The notes: generated by a model from the sequence alone, not told the origin. Numbered from the stretch's first letter, positions 24,201 to 39,200 are shown. The stretch: 64,000 nucleotides of DNA from Takakia lepidozioides (GCA_030704615.1 CM060733.1:37012001-37076000); one strand, 5' to 3'. Made by a program: numbers and translations.

Positions 24201-27200
24201 CAACGTTGTGGAGAGAGCCACGTCTTCCTCCCGAGAAACCAAAAGACCAGGGAAAAATAAACCTTATCCTGTCCGGATGGCACCGGGAGGGACCACTGGA
24301 CAAGGTAGAATACCAAAATTCCCACAATAAGATGCAGCAATTATTGTGTAGTGTTGTGTTGAAATTTTGAAAAGGAAACTCAAAAGTAAGAGGAACTAAA
24401 GTTTTGTTGAAGAGGGAAGTTCTATGTGCCTATGGCAGCAAACTAAATATCCTAATCTACCAAGTCTGAAGTAACTTTCTGAGAGGGCTCCCAATGGGTT
24501 GGAGAGAATGGTAGTTCTAGTAAAGTTCCAAAAACCAATACAATTGTAATGAATAAATCTATGGAGGCCATGATGGTGCAGGGAACATACAAACCACACT
24601 ACAGAAAAGACAGAATTTTGGGGAAGGAAAGAGTACTGTGTTTCAGCAACCTAAAACCCAAAGTGTAATGAGATTTCCAGAACACCAACAAGATTGAAAT
24701 GCTTGCTGGATTCCACAGGCACTACTCACATGAAAAGAAAGAATGAAATAAAATGGCACTTCATAATTTCGGTGGGAAGCTCAAAGAAAGTAGAAGTAAC
24801 TTGATAATGTCTACAGATAGGAAGAGTGGAACTTTGACACTTCCAAAAAGGGCCTGTGGCACATAAGAATCACAACAGAAACCAAAACGAATTGAGCATT
24901 ACCTTAATTTCCAATGAACAAATAAAGGAAGAAAAGGGAAGAGACGAAGAAATGACGTTCTCTCTCCTCGTTTTGATGGTCCAACATGTGTAGACATATG
25001 CTGACGAGGCAGGGAGAGAGGAGAGAGGGGTGTTTCCCCATCTTCCTTTCAGAGCAAAGAGAAGAAAATGGAAAGGGACTTTACATTGTTCAGATGGAAC
25101 AAACTAGAACAGAAGTTAGTTAAAATTGCACCTCGACAAAGTGCCTCATGCCAGGTATGCTTCCAAGTACTTCTGTTTCTCGAAGCTGAAGAAGAAGAGG
25201 CTCTTTATGTCAGAGAGAGGCCTAGAGGTTACTTGGGACATGAGAGAGACGGTGTGATTTACCTGGCAAAGATATCTCAATGTATGGATATATTCTGTTT
25301 TCACAGATTCGGGTGGAGCATCCAAGCTACCCATCTACACGGTTGGCAATCAAGGTCCCTCGTCTTGGCATACATTTCTCACCTGCAATTTTTCAACAAC
25401 TGATGCTTGTTCTGAAGGCTGTGGGTGGCATTGACAAATTCGAGGGGTGTGAGAGCAAAGAACTTGCTGCAACACTTGCACCGTGGCACTCAGCAGATCA
25501 TTCTGGGGACGTTTGGATTCTTCTCTGGGGGGTATGTTGGTATCCTTCACTGCGTCATTTATCCTGTCGATACCAGGTCACAATGTTGTGGTTGTTGACT
25601 TGTTTGCATTCGTACTGTTATTTCTGATTTGGTTGTTCCATGTTGAAGATTTCACTGTTGAAGAAAACTTTTTTACCTGTGAGAATTAAACTGTAGTGTG
25701 ATTAGTGATGAGTGTCACTTTGTAAGGACACTTTGCTGAAGTTGTTAAGAGTACCATGTTGGAATATGGCCAGATACATGTGGGGTTGGTCCCTTTCCTG
25801 TCAAAATATTGGTATATGCATGCCCTCAAGAAACCCCACTATGGTTTGGAGGCAGTTCTGCAGTTTGTGGACGGGTTGCTTATGTTTCAGCTCTTTCTGT
25901 GGGCTTATGGCTGGTCAACCTCAGAGTCATCTCTGGTGGTATGTGGCCATATTTCCGCTCTGCCTGTCTAGCATCTGTTGCTCAATAATATGAGTTTTTG
26001 ACTGTTGCTGCACTCACTGGGCTCTGCAGGGAATAGGCAGTGCAGTTGCTGAGTGGCAGCCTTGCTGGGCTGTGTTGGCTGGGACCTTCTTGTATATATT
26101 GGAGTCAGAAACTGCACAGACCTATCAGCGTTGTTCCAGGTACTCTTTCATAGGGCATTGACAAAAGGTAATAAAGCCTATGCAAGAACTCTCTAAGAGC
26201 AGTTGTTCAGTCCGTGTTAGTAGGGCCTGCTGTTGTTTCAAGATGGTGGAGCATGAGGAAGCGTGACTGGGTTAGAGTGGAGGGTCTTATTGAGTAGTCA
26301 TTGCTTCCAGGTGGGCTCAGGAACTTCTGATTTCAGCTTTGAAGCCAGGATGAATTGTTGCCATTTTGGGGTAGTCCGTTTTCTTTTGCATGTGGAAGGA
26401 CTGCTGTCAGTTCGGTTGAGCAAATTTTGGTCAATAACTTGTTGTCGTGGTTGGTTGCAGTTTAACTGGGAAGCAGGTTGTGGAACTGCCCAGTGCAAGT
26501 ATTGGAGGTTTTGAGTGTGTTCTTGCTGTTTGTGATCGAGGAATCGAGATTCAGAAGGTAATGTTGAGGGTTGGTAAATAGAGCTACCTGGATTTGATTC
26601 TTTGTACCATTTGGATTGCATAACAACGTTGACTTGTGTATGTGCTGTAATATGGTGGTCTTCAGATACACCTCCAGGAAGAGAGTTGCAGACCATAGAC
26701 TGATCATGTGTCCATGTGGATTGGGTAAAGATTTTGGTGCTTGTTCCAATGTTTCAACATCACCATTTACTTTGACTCAGCTGCCAGAGCTTGAAATAGT
26801 GCCCTTATTAGCAACTCAATTGCTTCTCATTTCTTTAAATTCTATATGGGTGTCATTGTGGGTCCGATGCGATTTACCGCATTTGTGGATGAAGGAAAGA
26901 GGACCTAGTTACTACAAACTCACTTCTCAACAGTAATATCGTTGTCCGTTTGTTACTTTCTAGGAGGTCTACTTTATAATAATGCTAGTCCCTTCTGGGA
27001 ACTCAATATATACTCATTCATCTAGTTTTGTCTGATATGTGCAGGTCATAGAGTCTTCAACTGCTGTGGTCATGCGTTTTAGAAATGTGGAACAGAAAGG
27101 AGCTTGGATTCATTATATCACTTTAGCGATATACAAGGCATCGGTAATGGCCATCTTATGCTTGATAAGTAATTGTGGAAAGAAGATTTTCTGCTGCTTA

Positions 27201-30200
27201 TTGTTGCAGTGTTATGCTATTCAGTGGGGTGGAAGGTCGGTTGTTGAGCTGCTTCTCCAGGAGCCTATGAGGCTACTGAATAAAATGGACTTGCCATGTC
27301 TATCCAAGATCTGTCCTTAGAGATCCCTTATGTCCGCCTGATCCCCCCGTGGGGCGGATTTGTTTATTTGTTCAAGGGCTGTTTGATACTTATGAATGTA
27401 GAGCAATCTTCATGTGACACAATTTAACTGGTCCCTATTTTACTCTATGTGAATGAAAGCCATTGCAATATATGCTTGTTTAAGGAATCAGAGAATCCTC
27501 TTGCACCTTTCTTATGTTTGAGGGGAACCTATGAGTTTGTGGTGGGTGTGCAATGTTATTTCTGTGACACTAGGATTGTCTATTCTCGAATGGTCCAAAC
27601 TAGAATTCGTTATTTCCCTTGTGCAGGCGCTTTTATCTCTGCCGTTACGGGTGGACTGGAAGAGTGATGCAAGTGAGGAGGAGGACGTGTGTGCAATGGA
27701 TCCTGCAAAACAGCCCAATTTATTTGTGATGGGTCTGCTACAAGAGCTACAGCTATCTGTCAGCACTTCGGTATGCCATTGTTTAGACTGCTGTGTATAT
27801 GGTTAATGAAGTTATTTCATAGGCCCCTCAGGGTTTCTGACCAGTGTTGATCAGGCAACTATTTCTCCCCGACTTAGGCTCGTATTCTTGTAGAACTTCT
27901 TTTAAATGGTACTGTAGTTACTTTTTGCATTTATGTCATCTTTGTCTGCTTACAGTACAATGCACAGTTGTGTTTGTACGGTTTTCTTGTCCATGATATT
28001 GCTCTGATATTAGTCAATCGGTCGATTGGCCTATGAATGGAAGACAAATGTTACTCATGCGGATTCAATGGGGGAAGAGAGACTTATTTTTCAGCTGCAG
28101 GCGAATGGTGGCAAGGTAAGCTCGAATATGTTCTTTAGTTTTCCACATACAGTGTTGGAGGTTGGTCAAGATGAACATATTTGTGTAGTTCTTCAAAATA
28201 AGGTCGTGATGCTGCAGAGAGACTTCACAATGTGTTGGCTGGTGTCACATTTGATAGAAGTTGAAACCTTGTTAGTCCTGTTTTAGGACCCTTATTACTG
28301 AATTGACATAGAACTTAAAGGAAGGATATAACAAATGCGGAAGATAAAGGATTTGTGAGTAACGTTTATAAATATGTGGTAGCACAGTACTATGAGTACA
28401 GCATTGTTATTGGGTGTTGGAGCACTTGATGCCAGGGCAAACTATGGTATAATGAGTGCATATGGATGCATAACATAGGCCCAATAGATGAATAACCTAC
28501 ATGGGGTCTGAATCTGTGAGGCGGAACCTGGTGACACTTGTGAAAGCAATCGTTAAAGATATCCTCAAAATCACTATGGTTGTTTAGTTGTAAACCTTGG
28601 ACTTGGTTGATCTAAATTAGTGTGTAACACTGACAGATGGATTTGCTACTACGACCGTACGACCTGTGCACGACTATCAAACTGCACTCACTAAATATAG
28701 TGGACAAGATTCAGGGGGATGTTTCCCCCTCATGTCAGTACCTTGCTCGCTCAGGGCTTGCTGCTAAGATGAGTGATGAGGATGGGAGGTTTTCGAAGCA
28801 GTCGAGTCTTATAAGCAAACCAATGGATGATGAAGAAGAGGTATTTGATGATGCGCTGATGGATTTCAGCACGCCAGCGTCCTCAGAATTTGGCAGCCAT
28901 GCCAGCTTCTTTCCCCACAATTTGTCTTATGGTACAATAAACTTCAGAGGGGCCGACGATGACTTCACGGCCTACTGGGGACCTCAGCTACATAACCTTG
29001 TGAAAGAAGGGGATGAACTGGACTGTAGTTGTGATGAATCTGAAGTTGAAGGGGTGTCAGATTTTGTGAACATGCGACTTGTTATTCAGCAGACAGAGTC
29101 TCCAGATTACAATGGCACAGATGTACAGGTATGTGTGGGATTGGTGCACACTATTATAATTTAAAGTGAGCTTTGTGTGCTTGAATTAGATCTTTTAGTT
29201 TCCAGCTGGTGGGAGCTTGGTTAGAATGAAATGCAGAAGCAGTGGCTGTAAGAATTAACAGTGGAAAGAGAATTTATCGTTTTGTCTGTTGTAACATGGA
29301 GGGAGAGCAAATTCTGGTTGGATTACTGACATAGGCTGGACTGATGCTAGGAGATTTTGATCTTTCTGCTAGTCTCAGCTGCAGCACAAGTCAGGTTTAC
29401 TTTTGTGAAGTGCGATACAACTCTGAAAGTTCCAGCAGGAAGAAGAGATCAATGAGAAATTGCCAGACTGGTTTCGTGTGCAAGATGAGAGGAAATTTGA
29501 TGGGGTTTGACAATGTTGATCTACTCTGGCATCCTACCAATGTCTGGCTTAGTGTGATTCTTTTTTGACATGCCTGTGTGACTACTTCTGGGCAGGTGAG
29601 CTTGCGGATGGCGACGTTGGACTTTTTCTGCAACCGGCCCACTGTTGTAGCATTGATGGAGTTGGGCACTGAATTGAGCGAGTCCTTTGAGGGGAAGGAC
29701 TTACCTGCACAGGTTGGAGAGGTGATTTCACCTGGCGTAAGCCCGGAAGCTGTGGTCCAGCGAGATATAGTGAAGGGATTGCTGGGTCGTGGCAAATCCC
29801 GGGTGATGTTCAGGTTGAAGATGGACATGGAGAGTGCCAGAATTTTCATGAACAAGGAGGATGGGTTACAAATAGCCATGTTAGCTCAGGAAAAATTTGA
29901 AATGGATCTTAAGGTGAGGTCAATTCTGAATTTGGATCTTGTTTGCTTCTCTCTGTCTCATCATGAGAAATTGTGAGGTGGGGCAGTACAGAGAAGCGAG
30001 TTGGAAATGGTTGGAGTGGCAATAGAGGGAGGAGAAATGAAGGTGTAGATTAAGAAGGTTGCTGATGGTTGCTGTTTGGAGCATTTGAGTTACGCTGTTA
30101 TGGGTGCCTGCAGGTCTATCCAAGTTCACTTGCAATTTCAGGCACCCTCGGAAACCTTCGAGTGTGCGACATGTCACTCGGCCGTGATCATCATTGGGGC

Positions 30201-33200
30201 TGGTTGTGTGATATTCGTGATCCTGGTGCCAGGTCGCTTGTGGAGGTAGTCCTTTTGTTATTTGTGGAGGTGCTTAGCTCTTGCAAAGTGTTGTATGGAT
30301 CAAAGATGGTTTTTGATTAATGTGAAAGCATGTAACGTTATTGGGGTGTGGTCCATCCAATTTAGAGCTGATGCACTGTTGATGCCTGTATGTCCTATGG
30401 TGAGATGCATGTGGGTGGTGTCTATTGACGATCTCTTATGGAGTTTAGACTAAGATATTTTTATGCATCGGATTGCAGGATGATAACTTTGTTTGGTATT
30501 AATATATTGCTGATCCATGTTACAGCTGGAGTTCAAGTCCTTCAACAAGGATGATGATGATTATAAAGGGTTTGACTACTGTCTTTCTGGGAGGCTTTCA
30601 GCTGTGCGGCTTGTGTTTCTATATCGGTTCATTCAAGAGGTATCTTTTGAGTGCTATGCCCTTTTCATGTTAAACAGGTTCAGGATCAATGTTCTGCTCT
30701 GGACTCTTCAGTTTGGTATCTTTGGTGATGGAAGGAGTGGGAAATGTCGTCTTGAACCTCATGTTCGAATCACAGACCACCCCCGCAACTGCTTGCAGAT
30801 TGTTGTAGCCTTATTGATATTTGTATAGGGTTGTCGATGATTGATATGTTTGGATGAACAGATCACAGCATATTTTGTGGCTCTTGCAACCCCACAAGTA
30901 CACGAGGTGGTAACAGTTGTAGACAAAATGGGAGGAATCGAGAAGCTTATACTACAATCTGATCTAGAGGGTTTTCCGGCTGTAAAGCTGGATTTTTCTC
31001 TGGACACGCCCATCATTATCATACCTCGTTGTTCCAACAGCCAAGAGTAAGTTTCTGCATTCACAGTTGCCCGGTTACTTAGGTCCTGTCAGTAAGATGA
31101 GTCCTTTTGTGTTTCTGCTGTTTATTTTTCTCAAAGAAGAACCACATTACTGAGAGAAGCCAGCAGAATGAGTGAAAGGGAAGAGGGTCTGGCCCCAAAA
31201 CGACCTGAAGATCAAAAGAAAATCAACTACCTGTCAACTGCCAAAGAAGTCTTGGAAGCTGCTGCCACTTGAACTCTAGAAGTACGAGCCACAGCTGGGA
31301 TCTTTCATGCCTGAGTCTATACTCCCTGCATTGTGCACTTGAAAACCATGAGGTATTCCTCAAAAGGAATGTTAGAGTGGTGCTGATGAGTGGCCCTCTT
31401 CCACAATACTAAGTTTCAAGTGAGTGTGCATGCCTTTCTCTGTCAAGCTGCATTTGTATGTGGCTCGTACCAAGTGTAGTCCTTGTTTTAAAAGGGACGA
31501 TATCAGTGAGGCAGGGGAAGAGTAGCAGATTTAGCATATGTAGCTGAATGTAAAGTTTGTCACACTGGTACTGGGTCGTCCTTCCGAAAGCATTTAGTTG
31601 TATTTAGTAGAACTATTCTAACAGGAGATTTTCTAGGTTGTTCTGTCCAGAAAAAGATACAAGTGGGTCTTGTATTTATGGCTGCTCTGCTCCTGATGAG
31701 ATTGTGCTTGTGAGAGTGAAGCAATTGCCACACTGAGACCCTCCCGATGTGGATCATATCTGTTTGCCATTGTTTGTTTGCTGGAGATGGATCTCGCAAG
31801 GTACATCAAGATCATATAGGTGCAAGTCCAGGGTGGTAGGTTGATTTGTTTTTCACAAGGTGGGGTGTGATCTTCTTTCTACAGTACTGTTGGCTGCTCC
31901 AATGGCCATTCATCTGACCCCCCATGTGTGTCTAGGTTCATGCAGTTAGATTTGGGTCAGTTGGAGGTCCATAACAGCTTTGAGTGGCACGGCGGTGAGA
32001 AAAGTGATACTTCTGCTGTCCATGTTGATGTGCTTTTTGCGGAGGTATGTTGTTGCTCCCATTATCTTCAGATTTTGATAGTGGTGCAGAACAGTACTTG
32101 GACTATCCTCTCACTTTTGAATTGTCAAGCTGTTTTCTCATGTTCTGCTAGGCAAGTCTCGGATGGCGAGGATTGGTTTCCTCCGCCCCTGGTTTTGTCT
32201 AGGTCTGAATGAGTAACAGTATGAGTAAGTATATCGTAGCACAGAGTTTGACCTGGTCAGGACGCCAACGCAATCGATTTTGTGTTTCATTCTTGGTGCT
32301 CCGAGATGATAGAATCTTAAGTCCCAATTACCTTTCGGCATCTTTATCTCCTTCCCTCCTGAGGGCATTGGGGCGGTTCAGGGTGGGTTCCGACTACCTA
32401 CGGATAGAGACTGGCAGATGGGAAAATCTGCAACGGGAGGACTGCCTATGTCCAGCTTGCACAGGGAGACTCCACTGTTTATTCCGTGGAACCCAATCTC
32501 TCACTGAAGTCTTCCACTATGAGGATCAGAAATGCTCGGCAGCTTACTCTGGTTTCTTGGTTTCCAACATTGTTGCAGCATCAACCATTTGTTATGTGGC
32601 TTGCATTGAAATTCTGGTGCAGATGACAGGCATTAACATGGTAGTTGGGATAGAAGGCCAGCCTGGCAAGGGCATGATTCAAGAAGCAAGGGGACTTCAG
32701 GTTAAAGTTCAGCGGCCTTTACGAGACTTATTCAAGAAGGTGCCAGAGGTGACAGTGGATGTGCAGGTAAATTGTTTATTCGGGGATTGTAGGTATTCTT
32801 GGAATAGCTTTACAGGGCCATTGAATGGTTGGTCGTCCGTAAATGAGTTGGCAACGAGTGAGTGGTCATTGAGAGGCCCTGCATGAGGCCACATAGGATT
32901 CTTCTAATACTGGATGGTCTGGAGGCACTTTTTTCTTATGGTCCTTCACCTCTTACCTTATCGGTCCTTGCGAATATGCATTTTACCTTAACAACCATTT
33001 TTTCATTTGTTCATGACCTTTATCTCTTTGCGTTGTCCATGCCAAGGTGACGTATGATAAGTGATGTATAGTCTAGTTGTAGTTCTTTGACATGTCTTTC
33101 CTTGATGCCTTACCCTGGTGCGCGTTGTTTGCATCTTTGAAAGATCTTAACATCGCCTATCGTTGTTTACCTCTCATATGTGAGTAAGATAGACATGGTT

Positions 33201-36200
33201 ATAGTCTTGTTTAGATTGTACTCATAAGACGTTGTTTGCCGTAGCCTTATAGTCTTGTTTAGAGAGTAAGGGCTAAGGTGTACTTCCCCATATGCTAAGG
33301 TAAGGCACAACTTGGTCTTCTTTGGGAGATTCTGGGGAGAGGGGTTTATTCTTCCAATGATTTTTGTCCCCTTTACTTTTGGGGAGGAAAAAAAAATCCT
33401 TTCGGAATTTTGCATTTTGCATGATGACCCTTTGTTCAACGAATTGTCGTACCCTCCTGTCTTATGAGATATTATGAAGCGCTCGATTAATTAAGATGAG
33501 GAATGTTCCTGAACTGCGCATAATCACCAATGTTGTAGGGCCATTGGTGACCATTTTCCATAGAACCTATACTAGATTCAACCTTGCTAAATTCAATGGT
33601 ACTTGCCATTTTCTTTTACAAACTTAAGATGCTTACCCTAGCAGATTCCTGAAAATTTGTGTGGTTGTTACCAGTGTTGTGAGGGCGTCACCTTTTTGTA
33701 GATACCTGCAGGGTCGAGGTAGGTGTATTTTTCAATTTCTTATACCAGCCTGGTTCCATATATTGGCCAGGTTTTTTATTTTATGATACCCGCTTGTTCC
33801 AGGTTTTGGTTGCAGTAAATACAAATAAGGTATTTATCATCCCTTGGGGGTAGGTGACACGCAGTCATTAGGATCATCAACGCATGTTTCAGACATACAC
33901 TTCTTACCATCCTATAATACCCGAAGTGGAATACCTGCTTCGAGCAGGTAATGAATGTCTCAATCCCATAGGTTTAAGGGTGTTGATCTTGTAATAAGTT
34001 TTCTAAAATAGCCTGGTTAGAGGTAGTGGGCAGGAATCTGAATTTTCATATCCACAGGGCTTGGTTTTCTAGTATAGATTACCTGAGTGATAACTGGAGA
34101 GATTCTGATAACCACCCAACACTGATTGTTAGTTGGAAGAGCTTTGTTAAGTGTCATCCTTTCTGTCCCCTATTGGTTTATGAAGGCTTCTAAAAGGTTT
34201 CTCCATTGATTGGGCTGAGTCCTCTCGCATTCGTGCTGAGGGACAGGCTGGTTTCCGTCGCAACAGATCCACTATTGACCACATCTTCACTCTTCAGGTT
34301 ATGGTGGAAAGTGCACGCTATGACAAAAGAATGGTCTATGTTTGCTTCGTGGACTTTCACAAAGCCTTTGATTCAGTTCCTCGGGACCTTCTCTTCCAAC
34401 GGCTCCATAGAGTGGAAGTCCCTCCAGACATCCTTTGTGCCATCTCTTCTATGTATGAGATTGTCACTGGCATGGTCCACGTCGCTGGTGAATTCTCAGC
34501 CGAGGTCCACAGCAACATTGGAGTCAAACAGGGCTGCCCCCTTTCACCTACCCTGTTCGGGATCTACATTGACGCTTTGGAGAATTACATATCAAAAAAC
34601 CATGGGGTTGGGGTACCATTGGATGGGGGACCAACGCAATCAGATCTCCTCTACGCTGATGATGTTGCCCTTTTGGCACTATCCCCGGTCTTCCTGCAAT
34701 GCCATCTCAAAATTTTGGAACAGTTCTGCAAAGACTATGGGATGCAAGTCAATCTTAGCAAGACCAAGATCATGGTCTTCAATGGCCAGGCTGATCGTAG
34801 ATTCATCTTCAACCAGCAGGAAATTGAGATTGTGAAATCATACCGGTACCTGGGTCCGGTTATCCGAAGTTTAACTTTGCAGCCACTGCCTTGGACAGAT
34901 TGACTAAAGGTAAGGCGGCCTCCGTCCGCCTTCAGGCCAAATGCAAGCAAATACATCTGCGTCATCCCCCAACCAAAAAGTGGCTGTTTGACACTGTCGT
35001 CAGCCCTGCTACCATCTATGGTTGTGAGTTCTGGGCACCTGGTGTCCCTGTCTCCTGGTGGGAAAAGAATTTGGAGCCATTACAGTCATCTTTTCTCCAA
35101 GCAATGCTTGGCGCCAGGAGCACAACTCCATCTCAGATCCTAGGGGCAGTGTTCGCATGTGTACCATTGCAATCCGAGGCCCTCTTCCGGCTTACAATCT
35201 TTCTCCATAGATTACAGGCCCTTCCACCCAAGGGGCTCGTGGCAAGGGCCCTCACAACATCTATGAGGCTCAAAGCTGCAGGTTTCAGGAACTCCTGGTA
35301 TGCTCGAGTGGACAGTTTATTTCAACGTAACGGACTTTCTACTGCTTTCCTATTACCAATGAATCCAGATGAGGTGGACATCACGTCCAGACATGACCGC
35401 AACAGACTCATTAGGAGAGAGCTTATGGAATTACATGTCCAGAGAACTTGGAAGCTACCCAATCTCACAACAAAGCTCCACTTCTATCGAGAGACATTCT
35501 TGGTGCTCTGCGACAATAGAATCTTGAGACCAAATTACCTTTCAGCATCCTTATCTCCTTCCCTCCTGAGGGCATTGGGGCGGTTCAGGGTGGGTTCCCA
35601 CAACCTACGGATAGAGACTGGCAGATGGGAAAACCTGCAACGGGAGGACCGCCTATGTCCAGCTTGCATAGGGCGCAGCCAGGAATCGAAACTGAAGCAC
35701 ACTTCTTCTACTGCCCTCTATACTACGAGATCCGTGGGAGATTCCACTGTTTATTCAGTGGAACCCAAACTCTCACTGATGTCTTCCACTATGAGGATAA
35801 AAAATGCTTGGCAGCCTACCTCACGAGGCCTTCACCCTTCGACATTCGCTAGAACATTAATTGTGGTTTCTGGACTTGTTCCTCTCTCATGTTTCCATTC
35901 TGTCCCGTAAGCTCTATGAGCTTTCCGCGGACGTTATAAAGTACCATTTCATTTCATTTCATTTCCATTGTAATTTAGTGCTGTGGTGAAGTTGATGAAA
36001 TTGCTTCTGAGGTAATGAAATGTAAGGTAAGGTAAGGTAAGGAATTGTTATTTCTGCACCAAAACATGGCTTTCATGTGCCATGCTAACTCAAGCTTAGT
36101 TTCTTTCGTCAAGCAGGTTTTGATGCTGAGGGGAGTCTTGTCAGACAAAGAGTATCTGGTCATTATCGATTGTGCAGCCACTAATGTAGGAGAACCACCA

Positions 36201-39200
36201 AATCTTCCACCCCCTTTTCGAGGGACTGGGAGGGTAAGTGAAGCAACCGGTGAGGAGGGGATTCAGCTCGAACTACCAACAGAATCTGAGTCTGAGTGGC
36301 CTCCTGCAAGTGGTGGGCACATTACGTATGCCTCAGCGTCACCCAGCTGGACTAAAGTTCGTGCCAGTATTGATGTTCGTCATGCGGAGTTGGAGCTGTA
36401 TATTAGTGATGAATGTGAGTCAGCTCTTGCACGTGTTGAGGTAATGGCCCTAACAATTTAGTATCTTTCTTTCATGCAGCACTTGGGGATTCAATTGCTC
36501 ACTTTATGTAAGACTGTTGTGTTTGTGATTGTCAATGACTAGATTGTCTTTTGATAGTGCCGGAAAGGCAGGTAATCCAGATCGTGATCCAGATTTCTTG
36601 TTGGTTTGAGCAGAGAGTAGCAACTTGGTGGGTGTTGTGGAGTTTTGTGGATGCACTTGCTACATCTTTTCTTGGGGTTTTGATTGAGATGATTCTCCCC
36701 ATTTGTGATATTGTAGTTTGCAGATACTTCTATTCTCTACTGGAGCAAGCCTTTGTGATGGAACCTTTTTTTGCCTTCATATGTATCTGGGCTGGTATAT
36801 TTACCACTATCTATTGTGCTGTATCAGCACAATCCATGTTCATATGGCTACAGTATCTACATTCTTTGGGGGTGTGTTTGTCTGGCAGAATGGAGAATGT
36901 TGTCCCCTTTTTCCTGCTCTGTGTTCGAAGTAGCTAGTGTTTTTCAGAGCAAGTGCTAGGAAGGATATATCCAGGGGTATAATAAGCTTATCTAACATCT
37001 GTAAGGTTCTGGGGATGACTTATTGCAGATCGAGCAGTTTTGGTTGACTTATTGCAGCTCGAGTGCAAATAACATGGACATCCTGGTCACCCTACCTAAG
37101 TTTTCGGTGTTGGATCAACGACCGGACACAAAGCCAGAAATGCGGTTGATGGTTGGTTCGATGGAAGATCTAGATACAACTGGGGCCTGCTCAGACAGGC
37201 TAAATTTAAGTGGTGATGATAGGCAGTCAGAGGTTCTAGTTCCGCAGCTGACAATGCTGGTCATGGACCTACGCCTCAAACCAGATTCTCAAGCTATTGT
37301 TTTACGTTTGCAGCGCCCTCGGCTCCTTGTAGTGGTGGACTTTCTTTTTGCAGTGGGAAAGTTTTTTGTGCCTACTTTGGGGACCATGACTGGCAGAAAT
37401 GGACGTGATCAAAATGACAGCTTCAGTCTTTATGACCATATCCATCTCAGTACCTCTCCTTTTTTACAAGAAGAGGAAACAGTAATTCTGTCCAGTGACC
37501 AACGGCTGTTGGCAGATGCTCTTGATATCGAGGAATTTGTGTACGATGGTTGTGGAAGAGTTCTAGTCTTAGATGTCAAGGATGACGCGATTGATTCTTT
37601 AGATGTAACGTCATCACCTCTCATCATGGTAGGCTGCAACAAGAAACTTCGCTTCAAGAATGTGTGCATAAAGGTATGCTACCTTCTACACCAGTCATGA
37701 AGGCAGAAAAATGACCATTTTTTCCCAGCTGGGTTACCTTACTGATGCCTATTGCACTTTAGTCCCACCTTGTATCGGTCTTCTTTTGTTGAGCCTGGTA
37801 AGCTCAGAGTAGGAACGGGATTACTATTGTGGAGGGCACACAATTGGCTTGTTTGACTTCATCATGCCTTATACATTTAACTAACCTCCTTTTACAAATG
37901 GATTGTTGCTCTGCTCCTTTGGTGTAATACATTTGTATGAACTGTATGAACTAGGAAGGGATGAGGGATGCATTTGTCAGTTATTCATGGATCTCACCAT
38001 CCTTCTATTTACAACTAATTTACAATCGATCTGTCCCCAATGCTGCATAGCTTGTGTTGCCTGTCAGGCGTCTTCCTGTGACCCCTATTTGAGGTGGAGT
38101 CTTCCCAAAGTTGGATGCAGTGCGTCCTTTTGCAAGTTGGTGGCTTGTTCCTGAACAAGCTACCTGTTCCCATGAGATGGAATACTTTTTAAACTGGTAG
38201 TATCTGAACTGAAGTTCTCTATCTACTTGATACAATGCCTCTAGGACTAGGAAGCGCTGCCGTCATCTCCTTATCCCAATAATTCAGGCCTCCAGCATGT
38301 CCACATTTCCTTAGCAAGGATACCTTCAGCCAGATTGTCCCTTCTGTCCACTGCCATATGGACCTCATTCTGAGATTCCTCTGAGAAAACCTCTTGGCCA
38401 TTACTAGGCATTGGATGTATTCATTGGAATTGATGCACATTAGACCTGCTGTAGCCTAAGGAACCTATTATATCATTTGATGATAAACTACACAAGACAA
38501 ATATCCAATTGATATCCAGAATCGTCTACCTTTGAAAATGAAGCTGAGTTTGGTTTTCCAGATTTTCTGGTGAATTGTTTTTTCCCTAGAAACATGCAAT
38601 TACTGAGCTCATGATTTGGACCCAAGTAGGGCTCCTGTATTCCTCATCATTCCTCTTTGAACTGTAAAAAACGGTGCAATGAGAGGAGGGCACTACATGA
38701 AGAATGGTAAAGTAGGCTTGCTTGACTTTTTTGTCTGTATCTGCCGCTTTGAGAGAGCTCTCAGCCTGTGGTATATTTTCAAAAAAGTGTAACAATCCTT
38801 TGGTGCAACCCAGTAGTATGACAATGGTATTCATCTTATGTAATCGTATTGTCAATCTTACAAAAGATTGTCTACTCGTGAGCATTAAAAGACCTATTTT
38901 TTTCAGGCCTTCAGTTGGAGTTATTTTTGAGTAGTTTTCCATTTGAGTTTTCTCTCTCCTGCCTGACTATTCAAATGACTGCATGATTATCCATTAGTGA
39001 TAGTATTAGAAATGTGTGTTGCAATATGCTATTGCACTTGTGACCATGCTGTTGCTGCACATCTCAACATGTGAACCTATATATAGGTGTATGTGTATGT
39101 GAAAGAAAAACTGTTTCCCTCTGAGAGGTCAACAAGGCCAGCTAGCCCAAGGTTATGTCAGCTTTTCTGACTTGTAAGCTTTGTTAGTCTTTGCTTTAGC

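Larger units (their letters stand above)
21550..25306. other. VPS13 intron 19, repeat-rich
   Basis: No host gene is seen in this 3.8-kb intron. It contains three antisense LINE tails, a 33-bp tandem repeat and a second LINE-like fragment, listed separately. 22400-24700 shows only short unrecognised ORFs; one at 23169-23411 + (PRWAAVWEKKLGVQFENMW) may be a transposon scrap. Confidence 0.6.
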
